A stretch of DNA of 64,000 bases from JAITWN01 sp050486285 (GTDB lineage: Bacteria > Pseudomonadota > Gammaproteobacteria > SZUA-140), in assembly GCA_050486285.1 (NCBI GenBank), contig JBJHCZ010000003.1, positions 62,001-126,000 on the forward strand. The letters run 5' to 3'. The notes below the pieces were generated by a model. It saw nothing but the letters and a program-made list of their open reading frames with translations, did not search any database and was not told where the DNA came from. Position numbers and translations under genes: made by a program. Shown in pieces: positions 8,002-16,877 of the stretch; position 1 is the stretch's first letter, and each line of letters starts with the position of its first letter.

Positions 8002-9069
8002 TCAGCCGGTGCGATCCGTCGCCGCTGCCTGCTTCGAGGACGGATGGATCAGGCCGTACTTGACCAGGGTGCGCGACATCACGAACCAGCACACGCCGAT
8101 GGTGGCCAATACGACGATGACGTCGAACATGCCCGTCATCGGCAGGCGATAGTACTCGCTGCTGACCGAGCCCGCGATCCAGGTGTAGCGCTCGAGGAAG
8201 GTGCCGAACACGATCAGACAGGCGAGCGCGGTGATCAGCGCCGGGTTCTGCCGGGTCGGGGCCATCACCAGGAATACGAACGGTATCGTGAACTTGCAGA
8301 CCACGAAGGTCCAGAACACAGGTCCGAGGCCTTCGTACATCATCGCGCTGAAGCGCTCGGTCTCTTCCGGGATGCGGCCGTACCACATGATCAGGTACTG
8401 CGTGAAGAACAGGTAGGTCCACAGGATCGTCATCGCCAGCAGCAACTGGGCCATATAGTTGAAGATATACGGCTTGAACGGCTGCACCAGCCTGCCCGAG
8501 CGATGCAGGAAGAACAGGAAGATCGTGAAGAACGCCAGGTACATGTGGAACATGCTCTGGAAATGGTGGGCGCCGTAGCTCGAGCTGTGCCAGTTCGGCA
8601 CCATCGTCATTTCATAGTCCCAGCCCATCATCGTCCCGTAACCGAAGTAGACGAACGGGATGAACAGCGCGATGTTGCGGAAGCGGCGCTGGACCTGGTA
8701 GGAGCTGTCGATCTCGCTGAGGCGCTGATACTTGATGAACAGGCCGGCGAGGAGCGCGACGAACAGGAAGCCGCCGATCTGGCGCGCGATCAGGAACGTG
8801 GTGTCGTGCCAGCCGGGCATGTAGCCGTCGGGATAATCCTTCTGCATCCACTGGAAGGTCGCTTCGTGATTGACCATCAGGATCAGCAGCATCACGCCCG
8901 CGACCGGGAACAGCGCCGCGGTCGAAACCGCGAGATTCCTGATCTGGAAGCGCCACTTGGCGTTGCAGAGGTGCAACACCGAGGCCAGGACGACGCCAGC
9001 GAGCGCAATGTAGGTGACGATCAGGAAACTGACCGTCAGAACCGACCAACTGCCGAAACTTGATATCAT
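8002..9069 (-). CDS. actF: Alternative Complex III subunit ActF
   Basis: 355-aa polytopic membrane protein with about ten hydrophobic helices and no cofactor motifs, last gene of the ACIII cluster. ActF is the smaller, NrfD/PsrC-like membrane partner of ActC. In the known complex the two form the quinol-binding and possible proton-path core. Assignment rests on topology, size and position after ActE; the sequence contains the ActF-like HHFQSMFHMYLAFFTIFLF and LVQPFKPYIFNYMAQLL stretches. Confidence 0.85.
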   Translation of the reverse strand: MISSFGSWSVLTVSFLIVTYIALAGVVLASVLHLCNAKWRFQIRNLAVSTAALFPVAGVMLLILMVNHEATFQWMQKDYPDGYMPGWHDTTFLIARQIGGFLFVALLAGLFIKYQRLSEIDSSYQVQRRFRNIALFIPFVYFGYGTMMGWDYEMTMVPNWHSSSYGAHHFQSMFHMYLAFFTIFLFFLHRSGRLVQPFKPYIFNYMAQLLLAMTILWTYLFFTQYLIMWYGRIPEETERFSAMMYEGLGPVFWTFVVCKFTIPFVFLVMAPTRQNPALITALACLIVFGTFLERYTWIAGSVSSEYYRLPMTGMFDVIVVLATIGVCWFVMSRTLVKYGLIHPSSKQAAATDRTG

Positions 9070-9111
9070 CGTTCTTCTAGCCTCTCGTAAGCTCCGTCGG
9101 ACAGTCCGACC

Positions 9112-9696
9112 TTAACGCGCCTGGCCCGCGTCCGCGGACCGCGTGGCAAGTTCCTCGGCTTCCTTCATCATCGCATTCCTGACGTAATTCACGACGTGCC
9201 AGCGTTCCTTGACCGACAGGTCGTTCGAACCGCGGCGATCGGCGCGCGAGCTCGGAATGCCGTAGGCCGGCATCAGCGCGCTGCCGAAGGTGATCGTGCC
9301 GAAGATCCAGCCTTCGGTCAGAAAGTCCTGCACGTAGGAATCGACCAGCGGGATCGCACCGATCTTCATGCCGACCTGGGCGCCGCCGGCGCCGGCGCGG
9401 CCATGACAGACGGCGCAGTAGACCTTGAACAGCATGCGCCCCTCGGCGATCGAGTCAGCGTCGTTGGCGCTGAACGGGTTCTTCAGTTCGCGCGTTTCCT
9501 CGCGGTTCCGGTACTCGGTCGGAATACCGGTGACCGGTACTGAACGCGCCGGGAACGGCATCATCGCGCCGTCCCGCACCGGGTGCTGGGGCTCGATGGC
9601 GGGCTGGTCGGCCATGTCGATCGACCAGGGCCAGGCCCAGGCGACCATCGGGACGAGCAGCAGGACGACTGCCAGCGGGTGCTTCATCACTCTCAT
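9112..9696 (-). CDS. actE: ACIII subunit ActE, monohaem cytochrome c
   Basis: 194 aa with an N-terminal hydrophobic signal/anchor (AVVLLLVPMVAWAW), one c-type haem site CAVCH in VYCAVCHGRAGAGG, and a probable axial Met in ALMPAYG. It is the electron exit subunit of Alternative Complex III, passing electrons to a soluble cytochrome or directly to an oxidase. Its start overlaps the actD stop (TGATG-type junction), showing translational coupling. Confidence 0.9.
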   Translation of the reverse strand: MRVMKHPLAVVLLLVPMVAWAWPWSIDMADQPAIEPQHPVRDGAMMPFPARSVPVTGIPTEYRNREETRELKNPFSANDADSIAEGRMLFKVYCAVCHGRAGAGGAQVGMKIGAIPLVDSYVQDFLTEGWIFGTITFGSALMPAYGIPSSRADRRGSNDLSVKERWHVVNYVRNAMMKEAEELATRSADAGQAR

Positions 9697-10220
9697 GACC
9701 TTGCCTCTTCCCTGATCTCGACCGCCAGGTGTTCGTTGAACAGCTTCTTGACCGGCTCGATGTACTTCTCCTCGAGCTCGAGTTCGAGGCCGACCTGGTC
9801 GAGCGTGACCTTCTCGCTGTACATGCCGCGGCGGCGGCGCAGCAACCGGCCGCAGATCATCAGGCCGGCGAGCGTGAACAGCACGCCGCCCATGATCATC
9901 ATCTCGTAGGTCAGCACGATGTTGGACGGGATCGGCACCACCGGCTTGCCGCCCTGCGGCTGTACCAGGAACGAGGCCTGGGAGCTGGCGAGAAAGGTAA
10001 AGCCGAAACAGATCCCGAACAACGCGCCGGTCAGCGTAAAGTACGGCACCTTGGTGCCGCGATCGCCGAGCACCTCGTCGATGCGCGGATGCTCGATCGG
10101 CGAAATCACGGTGACGTCGTCGACGGTGACCCCCGGAACCTTGTACTGCTTGAGGTCGCCGATAACGGCGAACGCATCATCGAAGTTGCTGAACAGTCCC
10201 AGCATGCGTCTCTTCTTCAT
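9693..10220 (-). CDS. actD: ACIII subunit ActD (DUF3341)
   Basis: 175 aa. The N-terminus MLGLFSNFDDAFAVIGDLKQ is typical of DUF3341, followed by two transmembrane helices with the FTLTGALFGICFGF pattern. ActD contacts the membrane core of ACIII and carries no cofactor; its exact role is unknown. It lies 2 bases after actC and overlaps actE. Confidence 0.92.
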   Translation of the reverse strand: MKKRRMLGLFSNFDDAFAVIGDLKQYKVPGVTVDDVTVISPIEHPRIDEVLGDRGTKVPYFTLTGALFGICFGFTFLASSQASFLVQPQGGKPVVPIPSNIVLTYEMMIMGGVLFTLAGLMICGRLLRRRRGMYSEKVTLDQVGLELELEEKYIEPVKKLFNEHLAVEIREEARS

Positions 10221-10222
10221 GA

Positions 10223-11668
10223 CTATGCCCCTTCCAGACCAGGTTTGCCGGCGGCCCGCGCGTCACGCTGGTGCATGACCGGCGCAATCGACTTGTTCGC
10301 AAGATGCCTGCGGTGGTAGATCATCTCCTTGACCTCGTACATCGAGACCGACGGGATCAACTTGACGAAGATCAGGAACAGCAGGCCGAACCAGCCGAAG
10401 CTGCCCGCGACGATGAACCACTGGACCCAGCTCGGCCACAGCACGTCGAAGGCGATCGGGTGATAGCCCTGCGAGACCGTCGGCGAGACGATCATCCAGC
10501 GCTCGAGCCACATGCCGTAGTTCAGCAGGATCGACACGACGAACATGATCGACAGGCTGCGGCGCACCTTCTCGAAGGCCATGATGAACGGCAGCATGGC
10601 GCCGCAGAACAGCATTTGCCAGAACCAGATCGCGTACGGTCCACCCCAGAGCTTCGACTTCAGCAACTCCTTGTCGACCTCGTTATGGCCGTACCAGACC
10701 GCGGCGAACTCGACCAGGGTCAGGTAGGTCCATACCATCGCGATTGCGAAGGTCAGCTTGCAGGTCTTGTCGAGGATCGAGATCGTCATGTAATCCTCGA
10801 AGCGGAAGTAGTAGCGCAGCAGCACGAACAGCGTGATGATGCCGGCGCAGCCCGAGTACAGGGCGCCCGCGACGAAGTACGGCGGGAAGCTGGTGATGTG
10901 CCAGCCGGGCATGATCGACATCGCGAAGTCGGACGACACGATCGAGTGCACCGACACCGCCAGCGGGATCAGGAAGCAGGCCATGATCATGTAGGCCTTG
11001 CGGAAGCTGCGCCACTGGCGGTCGTCGCCGCGCCAGCCGAGCGCGAGCACCGTGTACAGCTTCTTGCGCCAGCCGCGGGCGGAGTCACGCACGATCGCGA
11101 GATCGGGCACCGAACCGACGAACAGGAACAGGGACGACGCGGTCAGATACGTAAAGATCGCGAAGGCGTCCCACAGCAGCGGCGAACGGAAGTTCGGCCA
11201 GATGCCGCGGTCGCTGAAGTACGGCAGCACCCAGTACATGTTCCAGATACGGCCGAGGTGGATGACCGGGAACAGCATCGCGGTCATCAGCGTGAAGGTC
11301 GTCATCGCCTCGGCGAAGCGGTAGATCGGCTTGCGCCAGTCGGCATGGGTGATATGCAGGATCGCCGACAGCAGCGTTCCCGAGTGGCTCATGCCGATCC
11401 AGAAGATGAAGGTCGCGATGTACAGGCCCCACATCTGCGGCCAGTTCAGGTTGGCGGTGCCGAGGCCATAGCGGTACTGGTGGATTTCGGCGATCACCGC
11501 GAGCGAAAGCAGCCCGAGACAGATGGCGATCGAGATCCAGTAGCCCATCCGCGGATTCTCCATCGAGCGGAGGACATCCTCGTTGATCTTGGCCCACTTG
11601 ATGTCTTCGTCGATGTCGCGCTGGTATTCGGCGGGAAGCGAATGAGAGCTGCTGGTGGTCATTGTCAT
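10223..11668 (-). CDS. actC: ACIII subunit ActC (NrfD-like quinol-oxidising membrane subunit)
   Basis: 481-aa NrfD/PsrC family protein with about ten transmembrane helices. Landmarks are FWIGMSHSGTLLSAILHITHADWRKPIYR, FRSPLLWDAFAIFTYL and PGWHITSFPPYFVAGALYSG. It is expected to oxidise menaquinol or ubiquinol near the Fe-S subunit and, with ActF, may couple this to proton movement. An in-frame ATG two codons later is an alternative start. Confidence 0.95.
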   Translation of the reverse strand: MTMTTSSSHSLPAEYQRDIDEDIKWAKINEDVLRSMENPRMGYWISIAICLGLLSLAVIAEIHQYRYGLGTANLNWPQMWGLYIATFIFWIGMSHSGTLLSAILHITHADWRKPIYRFAEAMTTFTLMTAMLFPVIHLGRIWNMYWVLPYFSDRGIWPNFRSPLLWDAFAIFTYLTASSLFLFVGSVPDLAIVRDSARGWRKKLYTVLALGWRGDDRQWRSFRKAYMIMACFLIPLAVSVHSIVSSDFAMSIMPGWHITSFPPYFVAGALYSGCAGIITLFVLLRYYFRFEDYMTISILDKTCKLTFAIAMVWTYLTLVEFAAVWYGHNEVDKELLKSKLWGGPYAIWFWQMLFCGAMLPFIMAFEKVRRSLSIMFVVSILLNYGMWLERWMIVSPTVSQGYHPIAFDVLWPSWVQWFIVAGSFGWFGLLFLIFVKLIPSVSMYEVKEMIYHRRHLANKSIAPVMHQRDARAAGKPGLEGA

Positions 11669-11707
11669 GGCCGCATCCGTTGTTTACAGACTAATTGTTA
11701 TCCGGGA

Positions 11708-12577
11708 TCAGACTTCGCGAACCCGCTCCAGGAACATCACGCACGGATCGGTGTTCAGGCTCTCGAACACCCGGTATCCGCGCATCTCCGGATCCTGTTT
11801 CCTCTGCCTGGTGACGCCAAGCTCGACCTGGTGCTTGCGCCACAGCTTCGCGACCTCGGTCTCACCGACGCCGCCGCCCGGCGTATGCAGGGTCAGCAGG
11901 TCGCCGAACAGGATCGCCGAGGTCGGACAGGTCTGCGCGCAGGCGGTGGTGAACTCACCGTCGCGCACCTTGCGGTTTTCCTTCTGGGCCTTGTCCTTCG
12001 CGGAACGGATGCGCTGCACGCAGAAGGTGCACTTCTCCATGACGCCCTTGTCGCGCACGGTCAGGTCCGGGTTCAGCTGCATGTGCAGTGGCGCCGCCCA
12101 GTTCTCGTAATACGAGAAGAAGTTGAAGTAGCGCAGGCGGTACGGGCAGTTGTTCGAGCAGTAACGCGAACCGATGCAGCGGTTGTAGACCTGGGCGTTG
12201 AGGCCGTCCGGGGTGTGGTAGGTCGCGGCCACCGGGCAGACCGGCTCGCAGGTCGCGGCGTTGCAGTTCTGGCAGTTCATCGGCAGGAAGCTGGCGCCGT
12301 GATGCTGGTACTCGGCCACCCGGTCTTCACCCAGTTCCGGCTCGTCCCAGTAGCGCTCGATGCGCATCCAGTGCATCGCATGACCGGTGCTGAAACGTTC
12401 CTTGCCGACCACGGCGAGATTGTTCTCGGCATAGCAGGCGGTGACGCAGGCGCTGCAGCCGTTGCACTTGTTGAGGTCGATGACCATCCCCCACATGTGC
12501 TCGTAATCGTGGTGGCCCCCTTCTTCCAGCCCCTTGCGGTAGCTGGACCAGTCATTCAGAAGGTTCTGTATGGACAT
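11708..12577 (-). CDS. actB2: ACIII iron-sulfur subunit ActB2 (separate gene)
   Basis: 289-aa ferredoxin-type protein with four cysteine clusters: CNGCSACVTAC, CQNCNAATCEPVCP, CIGSRYCSNNCP and CTFCVQRI with a later CAQTCP. In the third cluster the second Cys is replaced by Ser, which fits the single [3Fe-4S] centre known in ActB; the other three are [4Fe-4S]. It forms the electron wire between quinol and the cytochromes. In characterised ACIII, B1 and B2 are one polypeptide; here they are two genes overlapping by 1 base (TGATG). Confidence 0.93.
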   Translation of the reverse strand: MSIQNLLNDWSSYRKGLEEGGHHDYEHMWGMVIDLNKCNGCSACVTACYAENNLAVVGKERFSTGHAMHWMRIERYWDEPELGEDRVAEYQHHGASFLPMNCQNCNAATCEPVCPVAATYHTPDGLNAQVYNRCIGSRYCSNNCPYRLRYFNFFSYYENWAAPLHMQLNPDLTVRDKGVMEKCTFCVQRIRSAKDKAQKENRKVRDGEFTTACAQTCPTSAILFGDLLTLHTPGGGVGETEVAKLWRKHQVELGVTRQRKQDPEMRGYRVFESLNTDPCVMFLERVREV

Positions 12578-14808
12578 CAGCCTCTCCCTCTCTCATTGCG
12601 CTCGTACTGCGCGGCGGTCACCGACGCGACGAGCTTGCGACCGACCTGGACCTCGCTGCCGCCGAAGATCACGAACTCCCTGCGATCCGACTGCGAGCGG
12701 ACCTTCGAGACCGATATACGCGTGGCGTGATGCGCCGGCTCGCCGGTACGGCTGTCGGTTGCGGTGCCGACGGCCCTAAGCGGATTCGCGCCGTAACCGT
12801 TCGCATAGCGGCCGTAGCTGTCGTGCCCCTGGCCCAGCGGCACCGCGATCGCCTCGGGATGCATGCCCTTGTAGGTATAGACCCGCGTTTCGAAGGTGCC
12901 GTGTTCGGAACTGACATTGATGACGTCGCCGTTCTTCAGGCCGAGTCGGCCGGCGGTCGACGGATGGATCTCCGCCCACGAATCCCACACCACCTTGGTG
13001 ACCGGGTCAGGCAGCTCCTGAATCCACGGGATATTGGCGTGACGGCCGTCCCACTTGGTCGGGTTCGGCGACGGCAGCAGCCAGAACGGCCGCGAGGCAT
13101 CGGCAGCCGGCTCGGCGACCCGGAACGAGGCCGGACGCGCGCTCAGCGCAGCGCCCGACGGCCTGCCGACCTCGAGCACGCCCTTCATCAGCGCCTGGCG
13201 CCAGAACGCATCCTCGGACGGCGCGCCGCCCTTGAGATCGACCGGCATCCCGGCGAAGGCCTTGCGCAGGTAATCGTGATAGTCGTCGAAACCGGCGTAG
13301 GCCTCGACGCCGCGCATCTTCAACAGCGCGAGCAGGGTGTCGCCGAAGCCGCGGGTCTGCGGATACAAGGGTTCCATCAGCGGCTGCTGCAGGCTGATGA
13401 ACAGGCGGTCGGTGGCGACTGCCGGCACATGCGTGCCCCAGTCCTCGAGGCCGGAATACAGCGGCAGGATCAGGTCGGCAAGCTGCGCGGTCTCGTCCTC
13501 GAACATGGTCATGACGACCTTGAACGACGCCTTCTGCAGCTTGTCGCCGAGGCCGAGCGCCCGCGGCGTCGTGAACACCGGGTTCGCGCCCTTGATGAAG
13601 ACGACGTCGTAACGGCCCTCGTCGAGCGCCTTCGCGAGTTCGAACATGCCCTTGCCGTTGCCGCCTCGCGCCTTCAACTGCGGGAACGGGAATCCGGCGC
13701 CCGACTCGATGGTCTTGCCGACGTTGCCGAGGATCAGGTTTAGCGTCATTGCCGCAGCGACGTTGTCGTAACCGGAGACATGGCCCTCGGCCGACGCGCC
13801 GGCCAGCACCAGGCTCGGCGAGCGCTGATGCAGGACCTCGGCGATCTTGCGGATATGGGCCTCAGAGGTGCCGGTGAGGCCGGCAGCCCTGGCCGCATCA
13901 TAGTTGCGGATCTGCGCCTGGACATCGTCCGGCAGCCCCGACAGGCTGCGGCCGTGCTTCGTTGCGAGTTCGTTGGCGATCGCCAGCGCCAGCACGCCCT
14001 CGGCGCCCGGTCGCACCGGCACCCACAGATCGGCGTTGCTGCCGGTCAGGGTCATCTTCGGCTCGGCCTGGATCAGCATGCCGCGCGGCGAGCTACGGAA
14101 ATCGGCGTATTGCGCCGAGTACGGCACCGGCGCCTCCCAGGTGCCGAGGAAGTCGGCGCCGAGCGAGAAGATCGCGGCGGCCTTGTCGATGCGCAGGCGC
14201 GGCGTGGCCTCGCCCAGCATGTCGTTGCAGACCTGGCGCCACACCGAGTTGTTGATCACTTCGTGAACGTAGTGGTTCGACGAGCCGACCGCCTCCATGA
14301 AGGCATCGACCAGCACGGCCTGGTGGCCGCTGACGGTATCGGTGACCATCGCGACACGCTCGCCGCTGATACCGGCATCGGGACCGACCTTCTCGCGGAT
14401 CAGCGCGATCGCCTCGTCCCAGCCGATATCGACGAAGGAACCGCCGCGACGCACGCGCGGGCGGGTCAGGCGATCCGGGTTGTAGTGCGTTTGCAGGCCG
14501 GACTGCCCCATTGCGCACAGCTTGCCCTTGTTCAGCGGCGACTCCGGGTTGCCCTCGAGTTTCAGCGCGCGGCCTTCGCGCACGCGGCCGTGAATACCGC
14601 AGGCGGTCGGACACTGCTGACAGGTCGATGCGTACCAGACGCCGACGCCCGGGATGACAAACTCTTCCGGCACCAGGTAGGCAACGATCGGATTGCGGCC
14701 TTCCCTGTGGGTGATGAAGCTCGGCCGGTCACAGGCCGCGAGCGTCGCGCCGGCGCCGCCCCAGCCCAGCACTTTCAGAAAGGATCTGCGTTTCATTTTA
14801 AGATTCAT
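12577..14808 (-). CDS. actB1: ACIII molybdopterin-oxidoreductase-like subunit ActB1 (separate gene)
   Basis: 743 aa from the ATG at 14808. It has a twin-arginine signal (KRRSFLKVLG) and a lipobox-like LAAC, so a folded, probably lipidated periplasmic export by Tat is predicted; tatABC lies 4 kb away. The body is a molybdopterin-oxidoreductase fold with a CQQCPTACGIHG...KLCAMGQ cysteine set and a C-terminal molydopterin-dinucleotide-binding-like domain. In structurally known ACIII this domain carries no molybdenum; whether this one does cannot be told from sequence. Normally fused to B2. Confidence 0.93.
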   Translation of the reverse strand: MNLKMKRRSFLKVLGWGGAGATLAACDRPSFITHREGRNPIVAYLVPEEFVIPGVGVWYASTCQQCPTACGIHGRVREGRALKLEGNPESPLNKGKLCAMGQSGLQTHYNPDRLTRPRVRRGGSFVDIGWDEAIALIREKVGPDAGISGERVAMVTDTVSGHQAVLVDAFMEAVGSSNHYVHEVINNSVWRQVCNDMLGEATPRLRIDKAAAIFSLGADFLGTWEAPVPYSAQYADFRSSPRGMLIQAEPKMTLTGSNADLWVPVRPGAEGVLALAIANELATKHGRSLSGLPDDVQAQIRNYDAARAAGLTGTSEAHIRKIAEVLHQRSPSLVLAGASAEGHVSGYDNVAAAMTLNLILGNVGKTIESGAGFPFPQLKARGGNGKGMFELAKALDEGRYDVVFIKGANPVFTTPRALGLGDKLQKASFKVVMTMFEDETAQLADLILPLYSGLEDWGTHVPAVATDRLFISLQQPLMEPLYPQTRGFGDTLLALLKMRGVEAYAGFDDYHDYLRKAFAGMPVDLKGGAPSEDAFWRQALMKGVLEVGRPSGAALSARPASFRVAEPAADASRPFWLLPSPNPTKWDGRHANIPWIQELPDPVTKVVWDSWAEIHPSTAGRLGLKNGDVINVSSEHGTFETRVYTYKGMHPEAIAVPLGQGHDSYGRYANGYGANPLRAVGTATDSRTGEPAHHATRISVSKVRSQSDRREFVIFGGSEVQVGRKLVASVTAAQYERNERGRG

Positions 14809-14868
14809 AGGGAAACCACTCCGTTCCAACCACGCCTTGTTCCGATTGCAAGCTCGCCGAGGCAACCG

Positions 14869-15537
14869 TCACTTGTGACATTTCCAGCAGTCGAACGGAC
14901 CGTCGTTCGCCTCATGGCAACGTACGCAGAAACCCATCGTCAGCGGCCTGACCTTCTCGGCCACGGTCATCTTCCGGACCTGGCCATGACAGAACGCGCA
15001 GACCTCTTCGGTGCGGTCGACGGACATGCCTTCGTTATTGAAGATGAAACGATCGAGGTGCTTCTCGTGCGTGAAGTGCACGAAATCCGGGACGTCGTGA
15101 ACCTTGACCCACGGAATCGGCTCGTTGTTTTCCCAGTACTGTTTGAGCTGCTGGATGCGCGGCTTGTCGGTCGCGATCGTCAGGTGGCAACCCATGCACT
15201 TGCTGGTCGGCGGGATGCCGGCGCTCTTGCTGCGACGCGCATAGGTATGACAGTACATGCAGGGGATTTCATTGACCTCGACATGGATGTCGTGGGGGAA
15301 ATCGATCGGCTGCGGCACGTGCTTGCCGGAATATGTCGCGGTCGGCGCCACCGCATTCGGCACGCCCTGCGCGACGGCCTGTGACGAGGCAAGCAGCGCG
15401 AAGACGGCAAAGGCGATCGCGGTGAAAAGATAAGCGGGAAGCGAGCTCGAGCGGGGTGAAATGACTGCTCGTCGGCCGATGGCTCCCGGCTGCCGGATGG
15501 ACCGGAGTCCTGAGATTGATAGCGCGATAACTGACAT
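14869..15537 (-). CDS. actA: ACIII pentahaem cytochrome subunit ActA
   Basis: 222 aa from the ATG at 15537 (GAGGGGGAG just before it); another ATG at 15570 is possible. An N-terminal hydrophobic anchor is followed by five CXXCH haem sites: CMYCH, CMGCH, CAFCH, CVRCH and CWKCH. This is the pentahaem membrane-anchored ActA that receives electrons from ActB. It is the first gene of the act operon; the act genes follow with gaps of 2-60 bases or overlaps. Confidence 0.95.
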   Translation of the reverse strand: MSVIALSISGLRSIRQPGAIGRRAVISPRSSSLPAYLFTAIAFAVFALLASSQAVAQGVPNAVAPTATYSGKHVPQPIDFPHDIHVEVNEIPCMYCHTYARRSKSAGIPPTSKCMGCHLTIATDKPRIQQLKQYWENNEPIPWVKVHDVPDFVHFTHEKHLDRFIFNNEGMSVDRTEEVCAFCHGQVRKMTVAEKVRPLTMGFCVRCHEANDGPFDCWKCHK

Positions 15538-16039
15538 CTCCCCCTCAACTTCAGCTGATGTTAAGTACATTGAACCGGAGTCGCGATGACGCCCGATGAA
15601 CCATTGCCTCGCGACATGCCCCGGAGAAAAGCGGGACGCATCGCCCAGGTTTCGTTATCTGAGTGATCGTACGATCAAGCTGAAAGCGATTCGCCGGAAG
15701 GACACTCGGTCGGCGAATCCATTTTCCTCCTCGCACCGTCAGCAGCGCCGGGCTTCAAACGACCTCGGTCGTTCACTCGCCACAAACTGCCACAACGGGT
15801 TTAATTATTATTATTAATGAACTATGGCGTCGAGGGTGGAATGGTAGATCAGGATGCTCGGATATGTCAACGCTGAAGGGCGCGTGCGAAATCATGCGCG
15901 CAGCATATTGCGCCGATGCAGCGATGATATCGAAAACAACGAATCTGGCGCGGTTGCGCGCGCGAATAACTGTACTGTTTATGTCAGTTTCGCGGCGAAT
16001 GCCGGTTTTTCGACAAATACCCCAATTGCGGTAGAGGTA
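15538..16039. other. 500-bp gene-free spacer upstream of actA
   Basis: It separates the actA start from the nif3-like stop. It holds a perfect palindrome TGATCGTACGATCA at 15664-15677, spaced differently from an FNR box (which would be TTGAT-N4-ATCAA). It also has an AT-rich patch TTAATTATTATTATTAAT near 15800-15818, unusual in this GC-rich DNA and a candidate promoter for act. No convincing gene is seen on either strand. Confidence 0.45.
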
Positions 16040-16798
16040 TCAGGCAGGATTATCGATGTCGATGAACACGAAATCGATGCCGGCAACCTCTGCCAGATGA
16101 CGCCCCAGCGCTTCGACGCCGTAAAGCTCGGTGGCATGATGCCCGGCGGCATAATAATGAATGCCCGCCTCGCGCGCGACATGGGTCGTGCGTTCGGAGA
16201 TCTCGCCGCTGATATAGGCATCGACACCGATCCGCGTCGCGGCCTCGATATAATCCTGGGCGCCGCCCGTGCACCATGCGATGCGCTCTATCCTGCGGGC
16301 CTTGCCGGCCACATGCAGCGGCGCGCGACCGAGGGCCTGTCCGATATGTCGCACGAGCGCGGCGGGGTCGCGCGGGGTGCGCAGGCGGCCGCGGGCCAGC
16401 AGCGCCGGCTCGGCGAACGCGGGCGTCACCAGCTCCTGTTCTATGTCGAGCACACGCGCGAGTTGCGCGTTGTTGCCATAGACGGGATGGGCGTCGAGCG
16501 GCAGGTGATAGGCGAGCAGGCTCAGTTCCGCCGACAACAACCGGCGCATGCGCGCGAGCCTGATGCCGCGGAGGCGGAGGTCCTCGTTTTTCCAGAACCA
16601 GCCGTGATGAACCAGCAGCGCATCGGCGCCGCGTTCGATTGCGGCTTCGATCAATGCCAGGCTCGCAGTGACGCCGCCGACGACGCGGCGGACCGGTGCG
16701 CGGCCCTCGACCTGCAATCCGTTCGGGGCGTAGTCCGAAAATCGATGTATTTCAAGCAGCTCGTCGAGATAGCCGGCGAGACCGGCGGGATCGTTCAT
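16040..16798 (-). CDS. Nif3/YbgI-family dinuclear metal protein
   Basis: 252-aa Nif3-like (DUF34) protein, start at 16798 (MNDPAGLAGYLDELL); an ATG at 16816 would add six residues. Metal-ligand motifs are visible: LLVHHGWFW near the N-terminus, AYHLPLDAHPVYGNN in the middle, and YYAAGHHATELYG near the C-terminus. Homologues form toroidal hexamers with two metals per subunit; the true substrate is unsettled (the GTP cyclohydrolase name is doubtful). Being divergent from algW is a conserved gammaproteobacterial arrangement. Confidence 0.9.
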   Translation of the reverse strand: MNDPAGLAGYLDELLEIHRFSDYAPNGLQVEGRAPVRRVVGGVTASLALIEAAIERGADALLVHHGWFWKNEDLRLRGIRLARMRRLLSAELSLLAYHLPLDAHPVYGNNAQLARVLDIEQELVTPAFAEPALLARGRLRTPRDPAALVRHIGQALGRAPLHVAGKARRIERIAWCTGGAQDYIEAATRIGVDAYISGEISERTTHVAREAGIHYYAAGHHATELYGVEALGRHLAEVAGIDFVFIDIDNPA

Positions 16799-16877
16799 CG
16801 CTTGCCCCGAAGTCATGTCATGCCCTTCATGCCGCTGTAAAAATCGGCGCGGACTTCTGTGCTAGAGTAGCCACAGG

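Noticed and set aside
15854..16840. A 328-codon plus-strand open frame opposite the Nif3-like gene
   Set aside because: Minus-strand product has clear Nif3 metal-ligand motifs; the plus frame has no recognisable domain.
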